A DNA stretch of 35,317 nt from an uncultured Chlamydiae bacterium. GTDB taxonomy: Bacteria > Chlamydiota > Chlamydiia > Chlamydiales > SM23-39. A program made the translations under genes and the position numbers. The notes beneath the pieces are model-generated. The model made no database searches. It saw only the letters and a list, made by a program, of their open reading frames with translations, and had not been told where the DNA came from. This document shows positions 17,323 to 26,534 of this stretch, one piece after another; position 1 is the stretch's first letter; every line of letters starts with the position of its first letter. The DNA lies in NCBI GenBank assembly GCA_903889795.1, contig CAISYW010000004.1, forward strand, positions 1-35,317. The letters run 5' to 3'.

Positions 17323-18732
17323 CTACATTTTTTTGAAAAAACCCAAATCCCTGAAAAGGGATAAATCATCCATGATGATTGTGAAAATAGAATACAATGC
17401 TGCATAAACTTTATTCAAACTCTTAAAATCAATGAATTTGAATATCTCAGTATAACTAAATACTTCAAGCGGAATGCAAAGCAAATTTAAAGCTAAGTTA
17501 ACAATGCCCATAAACTTAGAAAATTCCTGCGCAGCAATGCTTGTTTTAAAACATTGTTGAACTTTTGCTTGAAGGACTGCATTATTTTTTTCTGTTAATA
17601 GCTTCTCATCAACACCAAAACGATTCGCAATCAAACGTTTTTTGACTAATTTTTCTTCCATGCGTTTTTCAATTTTCGACTGAAAATGCCGGCATTTTTC
17701 GCAAATTTTTATTTTTTGCTCTTCAGTAACATTGACCAACCGCTCAATAAACCTTCGCGATGCTTTTTGTTTTTCGCGTAGGTTCAATTTTTCATTTTTC
17801 ACAATTCCTTCCTCAAAAAGACGTTGGTGTTTTTCGATGCTCTGTATGGTTTTAAAATTCGTCGACAGACTAACGAGCGAATCAGCCGTATAAGCGCCGT
17901 AATTTAATGAATATTTCAAAATACTAAAAACCAGAGCCACTATAAAACACACAATCAACAGTGGAGAAAAAGCAAAAAGTATAATTCCAAGAATCAACCC
18001 TAAAACTCCTTCAACAACAACAATCAATGCATTGATTATTTGCTTCTTAAAGATAGCGATCCCATCGACATCATGAACACTCTTAGCTTCTCGATATTGT
18101 TTAATCGATTGGGCCGTTTTGGTAATTCCCAATAAAATAGATAAGCACCCTTGAATCATTTGAAAAACTGCGATGCTGACGCCAAGAACCGAACTCAAAG
18201 TCGCAACCAAACAGGATATCCCCACAAGAGTCATCGCGAATTGTGCGAGACCGCATGATTTGCGAAAAGTGCCAATCACAGTAGACATTCGTTTCGCATG
18301 CTTTAGTACATTTTTCGTTAAAGGCGCTATCGGTTTAGGCGATGCAGATATAGCTTCTGACGTCCGACTAATTGATCGACCGATCAGTGAGCAGAATCGA
18401 TCCCAATATGAATGTTTTATCAAATTCAAATGAGCGGCATGCTCTTGAAGTTCTTTGATTGCGCTTCGTAGTTTTTCTGCCGTTTTTCCTTCAATCTGCC
18501 GATCTTTTCGGTTGGCTTCCTGGATAACCACCGATTTTGAGCCCGGTGTAAACCAAAGTTTTTTTTCTCCGACCTGGACACTATGACCGTTAATTTTAAT
18601 CGATAGAGAAGGTTTAAATTCGACAGCCCGATCTCCCGCCGATTCAAAAAAACACGATAAAGAATCTTCTGTTTTATTTTGAATCAAACTGGAATATTTA
18701 CAATGATGTAGCGGAAAACAAATACCCAGCAT
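17323..18732 (-). CDS. Multi-TM hypothetical protein, family member 1
   Basis: INGHSVQVGEKKLWF, FQMIQGCLSILLGITK, HDVDGIAIFKKQ; shared architecture with the next two ORFs. Confidence 0.75.
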   Translation of the reverse strand: MLGICFPLHHCKYSSLIQNKTEDSLSCFFESAGDRAVEFKPSLSIKINGHSVQVGEKKLWFTPGSKSVVIQEANRKDRQIEGKTAEKLRSAIKELQEHAAHLNLIKHSYWDRFCSLIGRSISRTSEAISASPKPIAPLTKNVLKHAKRMSTVIGTFRKSCGLAQFAMTLVGISCLVATLSSVLGVSIAVFQMIQGCLSILLGITKTAQSIKQYREAKSVHDVDGIAIFKKQIINALIVVVEGVLGLILGIILFAFSPLLIVCFIVALVFSILKYSLNYGAYTADSLVSLSTNFKTIQSIEKHQRLFEEGIVKNEKLNLREKQKASRRFIERLVNVTEEQKIKICEKCRHFQSKIEKRMEEKLVKKRLIANRFGVDEKLLTEKNNAVLQAKVQQCFKTSIAAQEFSKFMGIVNLALNLLCIPLEVFSYTEIFKFIDFKSLNKVYAALYSIFTIIMDDLSLFRDLGFFKKM

Positions 18733-18734
18733 TT

Positions 18735-18766
18735 TAATAACCGTTAATTATAATTAACGGTTATTA
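18735..18766. promoter_or_regulatory. 32-bp perfect palindrome 2 nt upstream of a start codon
   Basis: taataaccgttaattataattaacggttatta equals its own reverse complement. Confidence 0.85.
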
Positions 18767-18855
18767 TTACACAATAAACGCAAGAAATCAACTAAAGACA
18801 ATTAATGAACATAGTTACAATTCTAATTGAAGGGGCTATGACTCGCCACAGCGAC

Positions 18856-20637
18856 TTATTGGTACTCTTTTTTCAGAAACTTGCTCAAAAAAATTTGCCG
18901 CATCGAAAAGATTTTTTGCCCCAACGTAGGATGAAAACCAGCTGAATGAGTTATTTGATACCAACGACTTTTCTCGTGAACCTTGCGCTGACTCTTTTCA
19001 AAGAATTTTGTAAACCTGCCCAGGATATGTTCACAGAAGAAAAGAAAGTTGATCAGTATCCAACCACCGTCATTCTGTCCAACCAAAACTTTTCTCGGCA
19101 ACCCCATCTGTACGACATTACAGAAATTCTTTGCTTCGCTATTGGAAACGCCCGCTATCGAAAGTCCGGTTGGTATATCAATTAATAGACCCGATCCGAT
19201 AAGTGCCAGGCAAAGAATATTCAGAAATCTCGAAGCATCCTGTTGTGCAATATGATGTTCAAAACATTTTAAAACATTTTGAACGAGTTGATTATTTGGA
19301 TCTTTGAGAACTGCCTCCATTTTTTTCCGACCGAAACCAAAGGTTCTTTTCAGATCCCCCCGTTTTTTACCGAGTTTTTGCTGGATGCGCAGTCGAATCA
19401 GCTCTTCAATATTATCAAGTTCCGAAGGTAAAAGAGTCTCGCGATCGACTTTAGTACGGAATTTTGCAATTACTTTTTCGCGTATTTTCGCTTTTTCAAC
19501 CCCGGAAACTTCTTGAAATCTTCTCAGAAATCCCTTCGTAGCAGCTGTCATCTGCTCAGGGGTTAATCCACTATTATTCAAAATGTTGTGCAATAAATAA
19601 AGATGATGCTTATCAACAGACCGCAAGATTTTGTTCGCGAGGTGAATCTCAAGGGATGAATCGGCTGTGAACAAACCATAAACCAATATCCACGACAAAA
19701 TGGTATATGCAAGAGAAAGAGCGATTCCACCGGCAAGAAGCTGGGGACATGATAAAAACAAAATCCCAAGAGTAATCCAAAAAACACCCGTTAGTATGTT
19801 AACGAAGGCTATTCCTATCTTCAGACGTGCAATCTCCATTCCGGCGACATCGTGATTTTTCAGGCATTTATTATATGCCTTCACAGCCATATGAAGTTTG
19901 TAGATACCACGCACTAACGATGCGCATCCCTGCAAGATCCGAAATCCTGCGATGATCGATCCAAAGAGATACGCCGCATTCAGAACAGTGTGACCCGCGA
20001 TTGTCATCGTCTCCAAAAACCAGGGTGAAGACACAAGCGTTCCGATCACTTGAATTAGATCGAGCAGATTTCGAATCACGCCAACAGCGTCAATTCCAAT
20101 AATTGCGATCAAAAACATAATTGTTGAAAGATTTTTTTTAGCCCAAACCCTAATTTTATTAGCACCAATTTGGAGTCGCGTTTCCGGCTTTGAAACCGTC
20201 TCAGATGTCGAGGAAAGGATCATTTCAGAAATGCTTCCGATCAATGCTTTTGCACCCCATGCGACAGCATCGATCGCATTCCCGTAAGACTGCAACGCAG
20301 ACATTTCTCTCTTCATTACCTCTAAATCCGATGCATGCGCAGAAATTGCTTTAACAGCGTCTCGTACTGTTTTTGATTCTTTTTTAGAAAGAGGGGTTCC
20401 AACAACTTTTCCGTTTTCATAAAACTGGGGTTCACTGAGAACATTCTTGCTGTCCGAGTCAAACCAAAAAGCTTTTTCTCCAACGTCGACCCTATGCCCG
20501 GTAATTCTCATTTTTAGCGAAGTGTTCTGAGATAAATCAACCCCCAAAAATTGGCACAATGCATCTACCTTTGTATTCATCGGAGAAGAATACGACACAT
20601 GGCGCAAAGGGAAAGAGTACGTTTCTATAGTTGGCAT
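18856..20637 (-). CDS. Multi-TM hypothetical protein, family member 2
   Basis: ETYSFPLRHVSYSSPMNTKVDALCQFL, ITGHRVDVGEKAFWFDSDSKNV, GFRILQGCASLVRGIYKLHMAVKAYNKCLKNHDVAGMEIA. Confidence 0.8.
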   Translation of the reverse strand: MPTIETYSFPLRHVSYSSPMNTKVDALCQFLGVDLSQNTSLKMRITGHRVDVGEKAFWFDSDSKNVLSEPQFYENGKVVGTPLSKKESKTVRDAVKAISAHASDLEVMKREMSALQSYGNAIDAVAWGAKALIGSISEMILSSTSETVSKPETRLQIGANKIRVWAKKNLSTIMFLIAIIGIDAVGVIRNLLDLIQVIGTLVSSPWFLETMTIAGHTVLNAAYLFGSIIAGFRILQGCASLVRGIYKLHMAVKAYNKCLKNHDVAGMEIARLKIGIAFVNILTGVFWITLGILFLSCPQLLAGGIALSLAYTILSWILVYGLFTADSSLEIHLANKILRSVDKHHLYLLHNILNNSGLTPEQMTAATKGFLRRFQEVSGVEKAKIREKVIAKFRTKVDRETLLPSELDNIEELIRLRIQQKLGKKRGDLKRTFGFGRKKMEAVLKDPNNQLVQNVLKCFEHHIAQQDASRFLNILCLALIGSGLLIDIPTGLSIAGVSNSEAKNFCNVVQMGLPRKVLVGQNDGGWILINFLFFCEHILGRFTKFFEKSQRKVHEKSRWYQITHSAGFHPTLGQKIFSMRQIFLSKFLKKEYQ

Positions 20638-20652
20638 AATTCACCAACTATA
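20626..20652 (-). promoter_or_regulatory. Hairpin enclosing a start codon
   Basis: Minus strand TATAGTTGG-TGAATTATG-CCAACTATA; 9-bp perfect stem, ATG in loop. Confidence 0.65.
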
Positions 20653-20714
20653 TTATTACATAATTAGATATTTAAAACAATAATACTTATTATTACTTAA
20701 AAAGGAAATAATTT

Positions 20715-22388
20715 TTATATTGATTTACTATTAATAGCTTTAATGTCATGAGTCTGCGCCCACCAGCGAGTCTCTCGATGAGGCTTGGGCCCAATCTTTT
20801 GAAGCAAGCGCGTAACCCAGCTTAGAGTGGGAATATCTTCGCCAAGGTAGAAGCCGTTCACATTTATCCAGCCAAAATCATTCGTAACGCCCCAAGCACC
20901 CTCACCCATCCCCAAAGGCAAAATACTGCAGATGCTCTTCACAATCCCCACAGAATCAATTTTAAGAAGGTGTGCAATAACAGGGAAATCGCACTGAATA
21001 CCCAGAATATTCACAGCTAGGCAAATAATGGCCAGCAATCTCTGAGCATCCTGTTGAGCGATCGTTGTTTCAAATGATTTTAGAACTTGGTCAACAGGAG
21101 CGGATGATTTGAGAATCTCCCCAATCGTGGTAAGATTGAGCCCTAATGTCCTGTCCACATCGGCTCTTTTTTTATCGCGTTTATTTGCAATACGCCGTTC
21201 AATCTCTGATGGCAAAGGCTTATGTCCGAGCTTATTATTGAGTTTTTCGATCGCTTTGGCTTTGTCTTTTTCAGAAACCTCCGAGATTCTTTGGAGAAAC
21301 CGTTTTGTTGCATCGTTCATTTGCTTAAGACTTAAATGTTTGTTATTCAGAATTTCTTTGAAAAAATACAAATAATGCTTATCAATAACCTGCATGGTTT
21401 TGTTGACTATTTTCAACGAATTGACTGAATCTGCGGTGAATAATCCATAAAATAAAATCCATTGCGCCACGGTAAAGACGATAGCCACAGCAGTTCCGAC
21501 AACCATTGCTTGAGGACATGTTAACATCAGAACTCCAAGAGATACCCAGAAAAGCCCCGTTAAGATCGAAACCACAGCACCATTTCTCTGCGCTTTTGCT
21601 ATCTCCAAACCAACTGCATCGTGATTTTTTTCACACCGTTCGATGGCTTTGAGCGCGAGATGAAGTTTAGCGATACCGACTACTAGCGATATGCAGCCTT
21701 GAATAATCCTAAATCCTGCGATCCATTGGCCTAAAACAAGAGCCGCCTTCAAAACCTCCTGCCCCGCGATGAGAACGGTCTCTTGAAACCAGGGTGAGAA
21801 CACTGTAAGCGTTCCGATAACCAAGACCAAATCGATCAGATTTCGAATAACTCCAATTATATCGGATAAAGGAAAGAGAATCGTAAGTACTTTTTGAGCG
21901 AGAATATCAATTTTATTTGCCCGCTGTTGAGCGCAAGATATGGGTTCCGGTTTTGATATTTCGGGAGATATCAATTTACAGCTTCGTCCGATTAATGCTC
22001 GGACGCCGCTTGTTGCGGTGCAAATCAAATTCCCGCAAGCCTGTAGAACAGACTCTTCTTTCTTCATTAACCCTAAATCGGAGGCATGATCAGAGATTGC
22101 CTTGACGGCGCTTCGAATTGTTTTAGATTCTTTATCAGATAGAACTGCACCAACGACCTTGCCATTGGCTTTAAATCGAGGCTGGCAAAAAACCCTCTTG
22201 GTATCCGGATCAAACCAAAAAAATTTTTCACCAATCTCAACCTGATGTCCGGATATTTTAATTTTTACAGAGGGATCTTGAACCAAACCTTTCGGTAAAA
22301 ATTGACTTAACGCATCGGCCTTCGTTTGCAGGAAGGGAGAATAAGAAGCACCACGTAAAGGAAAAGAGTAAGTCTCAATAGTAGACAT
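20715..22388 (-). CDS. Multi-TM hypothetical protein, family member 3
   Basis: ETYSFPLRGASYSPFLQTKADALSQFL, ISGHQVEIGEKFFWFDPDTKRV, GFRIIQGCISLVVGIAKLHLALKAIERCEKNHDAVGLEIA. Confidence 0.8.
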   Translation of the reverse strand: MSTIETYSFPLRGASYSPFLQTKADALSQFLPKGLVQDPSVKIKISGHQVEIGEKFFWFDPDTKRVFCQPRFKANGKVVGAVLSDKESKTIRSAVKAISDHASDLGLMKKEESVLQACGNLICTATSGVRALIGRSCKLISPEISKPEPISCAQQRANKIDILAQKVLTILFPLSDIIGVIRNLIDLVLVIGTLTVFSPWFQETVLIAGQEVLKAALVLGQWIAGFRIIQGCISLVVGIAKLHLALKAIERCEKNHDAVGLEIAKAQRNGAVVSILTGLFWVSLGVLMLTCPQAMVVGTAVAIVFTVAQWILFYGLFTADSVNSLKIVNKTMQVIDKHYLYFFKEILNNKHLSLKQMNDATKRFLQRISEVSEKDKAKAIEKLNNKLGHKPLPSEIERRIANKRDKKRADVDRTLGLNLTTIGEILKSSAPVDQVLKSFETTIAQQDAQRLLAIICLAVNILGIQCDFPVIAHLLKIDSVGIVKSICSILPLGMGEGAWGVTNDFGWINVNGFYLGEDIPTLSWVTRLLQKIGPKPHRETRWWAQTHDIKAINSKSI

Positions 22389-22422
22389 AGTTCACCACAA
22401 CTATTATCTCATAATGTGGTGA
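22377..22422 (-). promoter_or_regulatory. Two competing hairpins over SD and start codon
   Basis: Minus strand TCACCACA-N15-TGTGGTGA (8 bp, covers the SD-like GGTGA) versus AATAGT-N17-ACTATT (6 bp, spans the ATG). Confidence 0.55.
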
Positions 22423-22470
22423 TAAACAAAACAAAAACAAAAACTATTCAAACAGCTAATAGTTTAACAT

Positions 22471-23379
22471 TCAAACATTAAGTTTTTCATTACAAAAAGA
22501 CAAATGAATATTTTCCTCTTCGGCTATGTGGCAAAGATACTCTCCATATTCATTATTCTTGAATCGCTGTGCGATAGATAAAAGCGAATGCCTATCAATG
22601 AATCCCATACGAAAAGCGATCTCTTCAATACATGAAATTTTAATTCCCTGGCGTTCCTGGATTGCTTGTACAAAAGAAGCCGCCTTCTGAAATGCATCAA
22701 AAGTACCCGTATCGAGCCATGCATATCCGCGGCCCAAAAGACGCACTTGTAATCGACCTTGTGCCAGATAAACACGATTTACATCCGTAATCTCCAACTC
22801 GCCGCGAGAAGATGGTTTAATCTGTTTCGCAATAGCAACGACATCGGGGCCATAAAAATAAATTCCAGGAACTGCGTAAGATGATCGTGGCACTTTAGGT
22901 TTTTCCTCAATGTCGATAGCGCGCATCTGGCTATTAAAAGTAATAACGCCATAGCGCTCGGGATCCTTGACCCGATAACCGAACACAAGTCCACCCGTCA
23001 AATTTTCTATCGACTCACACAATAATCGCGGCAGATCATGGCCATAAAAAATATTGTCTCCCAAAATGAGTACGACCGAATCATGATCGATAAACTTTTC
23101 GCCAATAAGAAATGATTGGGCAATCCCTTGCGGCTGCGCCTGAACGGCATAAGAAATTTGTAAACCAAGATGCGAACCATCCCCCAACAACAGCTTAAAT
23201 CGCGGGGTGTCCAAAGGAGTGGAAATGATGAGGATCTCTCGAACATTGGCGTGCATCAAAGTCGCTAATGGATAGTAGATCATCGGTTTGTCATAAATCG
23301 GCAAGAGCTGCTTGCTAATTGCCATTGTGACAGGAAAAAGACGAGTTCCGCTGCCGCCAGCCAGAATAATACCTTTCAT
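22471..23379 (-). CDS. rfbA: Glucose-1-phosphate thymidylyltransferase
   Basis: MKGIILAGGSGTRLFPVTMAISKQLLPIYDKPMIYYPLATLM; LGDNIFYGHDL; YAWLDTGTFDA. Confidence 0.93.
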   Translation of the reverse strand: MKGIILAGGSGTRLFPVTMAISKQLLPIYDKPMIYYPLATLMHANVREILIISTPLDTPRFKLLLGDGSHLGLQISYAVQAQPQGIAQSFLIGEKFIDHDSVVLILGDNIFYGHDLPRLLCESIENLTGGLVFGYRVKDPERYGVITFNSQMRAIDIEEKPKVPRSSYAVPGIYFYGPDVVAIAKQIKPSSRGELEITDVNRVYLAQGRLQVRLLGRGYAWLDTGTFDAFQKAASFVQAIQERQGIKISCIEEIAFRMGFIDRHSLLSIAQRFKNNEYGEYLCHIAEEENIHLSFCNEKLNV

Positions 23380-23424
23380 TAGACCTCTTTCGAAATTCTC
23401 GTAGATAAAAATCCTGAAAGACTA

Positions 23425-24816
23425 TCAGCGGTCTGTTTTTGACCGATCAACAGCTTCAATTTTACCAAAAGTACACCCATCGCTGATGAGTTGATCAATA
23501 TAACCAATTGAGTACTCATTGGTCAAAAACCGTGTATCTTCCAGCATAAATTGATGAAATGGAATGGTGGTATGAACGCCCTGGATATGAAAATCGCTGA
23601 GAGCACGCTTGGCATGCGCAATCGCTTCACTGCGCGTCCTTCCGCGAACAATGAGCTTTGCAATCATAGAATCATAATTCGGCGGTATGCGATAACCGCC
23701 ATAGCAGGCGCTGTCAACGCGAATATGGGGGCCGCCCGGAGGAACATAATGTTCAAGGCAGCCGGGACTCGGCGAAAATTGGTTATGCGGGTTTTCCGCA
23801 TTGATACGCAGCTCAATGACATGGCCGTCAAATTTTACATCTTTCTGTCGAAACGGAATTTTTTCCCCGCGAGCGATGCGTATTTGCCATTGAACCAAAT
23901 CGATACCCGTTAACTCTTCCGTTACGGTGTGCTCAACCTGGATGCGGGTATTGACTTCCATAAAATGAAAATTACCGTTCGAATCAAGGAGGAACTCAAC
24001 AGTGCCGACCGAATGATACTTGGCCGCTCGCACAATCTCAACCGCAGCCTGTCCCATTTTTTTTCGCAGCGAATCATCGACGCATGGGCTCGGGGCTTCT
24101 TCAATTAATTTCTGACGTCTGCGTTGGATCGTGCAATCGCGCTCTCCTAGATAAAGGTAATGACCAAACTTATCTCCGATTACCTGCACTTCGACATGGC
24201 GCGGATTGAGAATCATTTTTTCAAGATAAACATCGGGATTATTGAAATTCGCTTCCGCTTCGGCTCGAGCGGCAACAAATTTTTTCACAAAGTCTTCTTC
24301 TGAGTAGGCAATGCGGATCCCTTTACCCCCACCGCCCGCAACCGCTTTAATAAAAATCGGAAAGCCAAACTTCTGAGCTTCTTTTAAGCCGGAATCGATA
24401 TCTCTGACAATACCCTCTGTCCCCGGAATGACAGGACAGCGAACGGAGCGTGCCGTAGCTTTGGCGCGCGCTTTATCTCCTAAAAGAGAAATCGCTTGCG
24501 GCGGCGGACCGATAAAATTTAAACCGCAGCTTTCACAAATCGAAGCAAAATTGGCATTTTCACTTAAAAAGCCATATCCAGGATGAACCGCGTCTGCTCC
24601 CGTGATCTCACAGGCCGAGATAATATTGGCAATCTTGAGATAAGACTTATTCGCTGCCGCTTCTCCAATGCAAACCGCTTCATCGGCATGATGGACGTGG
24701 AGCGCATCGGTATCGGCTTCCGAATATACCGCGACCGTTTGCAACCCCAAATCATGGCAGGCCCGAATAATCCGGACGGCGATCTCTCCACGATTGGCAA
24801 TGAGTACTTTTTGCAT
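23425..24816 (-). CDS. accC: Acetyl-CoA carboxylase biotin carboxylase subunit
   Basis: MQKVLIANRGEIAVRIIRAC, VHPGYGFLSENANFA, KAVAGGGGKGIR, FMEVNTRIQVEHTVTE. Confidence 0.97.
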   Translation of the reverse strand: MQKVLIANRGEIAVRIIRACHDLGLQTVAVYSEADTDALHVHHADEAVCIGEAAANKSYLKIANIISACEITGADAVHPGYGFLSENANFASICESCGLNFIGPPPQAISLLGDKARAKATARSVRCPVIPGTEGIVRDIDSGLKEAQKFGFPIFIKAVAGGGGKGIRIAYSEEDFVKKFVAARAEAEANFNNPDVYLEKMILNPRHVEVQVIGDKFGHYLYLGERDCTIQRRRQKLIEEAPSPCVDDSLRKKMGQAAVEIVRAAKYHSVGTVEFLLDSNGNFHFMEVNTRIQVEHTVTEELTGIDLVQWQIRIARGEKIPFRQKDVKFDGHVIELRINAENPHNQFSPSPGCLEHYVPPGGPHIRVDSACYGGYRIPPNYDSMIAKLIVRGRTRSEAIAHAKRALSDFHIQGVHTTIPFHQFMLEDTRFLTNEYSIGYIDQLISDGCTFGKIEAVDRSKTDR

Positions 24817-24832
24817 GCTTGATCAACTCAAT

Positions 24833-25321
24833 TTATATTATACGATAAATCTTAGAGCCAAACTCAACAGGGTGCGCATTTTCAACAAGAATTTCGGCGA
24901 CAGTTCCCCTCACGTTGGCTTTCACTTCATTCATCACCTTCATCGCCTCGATAATACAAACGACGGTGTTCTCCTCAACCTGATCGCCAACCTTGACAAA
25001 GGAGGGCTGATCCGTAGCAGGAGATGCATAAAATGTTCCGACCATAGGAGAAGTGACATACTTACCATCAGCGGGAACCTCTGCCGCGCGTGATTTTCCT
25101 CCCCTTTCGCCCTTATGAACATGCTCTATATGAAAAACAGGCTCGGGGCTCTCAGATGCAAATATAGGACGCGGCGAGTGGCCCTGAGACAAACCCCCCG
25201 CATGGAAATGGTCGCCTTCCATTTCGATCTGCAATTCAAAATCCCCCTTCTTCAAAAGAAGCTTCTTGATCTTGCTCTTCTCGACTCTCTCCATTAATTC
25301 TTTAATCTGATCTAATTCCAC
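24833..25321 (-). CDS. accB: Biotin carboxyl carrier protein
   Basis: VTSPMVGTFYASPAT; CIIEAMKVMNEVKA biotinylation motif. Confidence 0.96.
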   Translation of the reverse strand: MELDQIKELMERVEKSKIKKLLLKKGDFELQIEMEGDHFHAGGLSQGHSPRPIFASESPEPVFHIEHVHKGERGGKSRAAEVPADGKYVTSPMVGTFYASPATDQPSFVKVGDQVEENTVVCIIEAMKVMNEVKANVRGTVAEILVENAHPVEFGSKIYRII

Positions 25322-25323
25322 AC

Positions 25324-25884
25324 TTAGACCCTCTGTACGTATTCGTTTGTCTGCGTATCGACTTTGATCACGTCGCCACTTTCAATAAACAACGGAACCT
25401 GCAATTTAGCGCCCGTTTCCAATACTGCTTTTTTAGTGGCGCCGGACCCGGAAGAAGCATCTCCTTCCGCGCTTTCGGTCTTAACAACCATGATTTCCAA
25501 AAATTGCGGCAGTTCGATCTCAAAGATTGTTTCGCCATAAAACAGGGCTTTTACTTGAATGCCTTCCTTGAGAAAGTGCACCTTATCACCCAGGATCTGA
25601 GAAGAGACACGCGTCTGCTCTAAAGTACCGACATCGAGAAATAAATAATCTTTCCCTTCCGGATAGAGAAACTCCAAGATTCGCTCGGCAAGAGCAACTT
25701 CTTGGATTACTTGATCGAGCTTAAAATTTTTCTCGATCGCATCATCAGTGATCAAGTTGCGCAGCTTCGTTTTTACGAAAGGCGTTCCCTTCGCAACAGT
25801 CACTTTAACGCTCGACTCAACGCGGAAAATTTTTCCGTCAAGGTTGATCGTCATGCCAGGCGAGATTTGATTTGCCGTTGTCAT
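25324..25884 (-). CDS. efp: Translation elongation factor P
   Basis: 186 aa; GMTINLDGKIFRVESSVKVTVAKGTPFVKTKLRNL; C-terminal GDVIKVDTQTNEYVQRV. Confidence 0.95.
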   Translation of the reverse strand: MTTANQISPGMTINLDGKIFRVESSVKVTVAKGTPFVKTKLRNLITDDAIEKNFKLDQVIQEVALAERILEFLYPEGKDYLFLDVGTLEQTRVSSQILGDKVHFLKEGIQVKALFYGETIFEIELPQFLEIMVVKTESAEGDASSGSGATKKAVLETGAKLQVPLFIESGDVIKVDTQTNEYVQRV

Positions 25885-26534
25885 AAAATTTCCAATAGCT
25901 CGGACAGTTTACAGATCGAATGATCGACCCAATCTTCTTTCTTCCAGATCTTCCCTCTTCCCCAGCGCATATGCACCGTTCGCCAACCCAGATCATGAGC
26001 GGGAACAAGGTCCATCAAGATCCGGTCGCCCACAGCATAGCACTCTGCGAGAGGTTGTGAAAACTCATTCAAAAGCGCCTCATAATGAGACTTTTTTTGA
26101 GAGTCTTCAGAGACTGTAATTTTACTAAATATAGAAGGTTCCAAGCCAGCCTTTTCCAGCTTTTCAAGCTGAAAAAGCTTCTTACCGCTCGTTAACAAGG
26201 TTAATGTATGTCCGCGTTGGCTAAGAATATGCAACACATTTTTTGCATCGGGCGTCGTTGGAATAATAAAATTTTTAGGCAATGGCTCTGAATAGAGCGC
26301 CATCGCCTCTTCATACAAATGAGGGGCTTGTAATCGTTCGAGGGTCAGCCGAACCGTCTCTTTTGAGCTGATACAACACAGATCAAGAGCTTGAATTTCT
26401 CGAAGAGATCGATCAAATGAGCCGACCGCGACATTCCGGCGAATCAAAAATCCAATAAATTCTCGTAATTTATAAGGGGTCACGCTACCGGATGTATCGA
26501 TAATCGTGTCATCGAGATCAAAGACTATCAACAA
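25881..26534 (-). CDS. HAD-superfamily hydrolase
   Basis: LIVFDLDDTIIDTSG; LTLLTSGK; YAVGDRILMDLVPAHDLGWRTVHM. Confidence 0.85.
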   Translation of the reverse strand: MLIVFDLDDTIIDTSGSVTPYKLREFIGFLIRRNVAVGSFDRSLREIQALDLCCISSKETVRLTLERLQAPHLYEEAMALYSEPLPKNFIIPTTPDAKNVLHILSQRGHTLTLLTSGKKLFQLEKLEKAGLEPSIFSKITVSEDSQKKSHYEALLNEFSQPLAECYAVGDRILMDLVPAHDLGWRTVHMRWGRGKIWKKEDWVDHSICKLSELLEIL

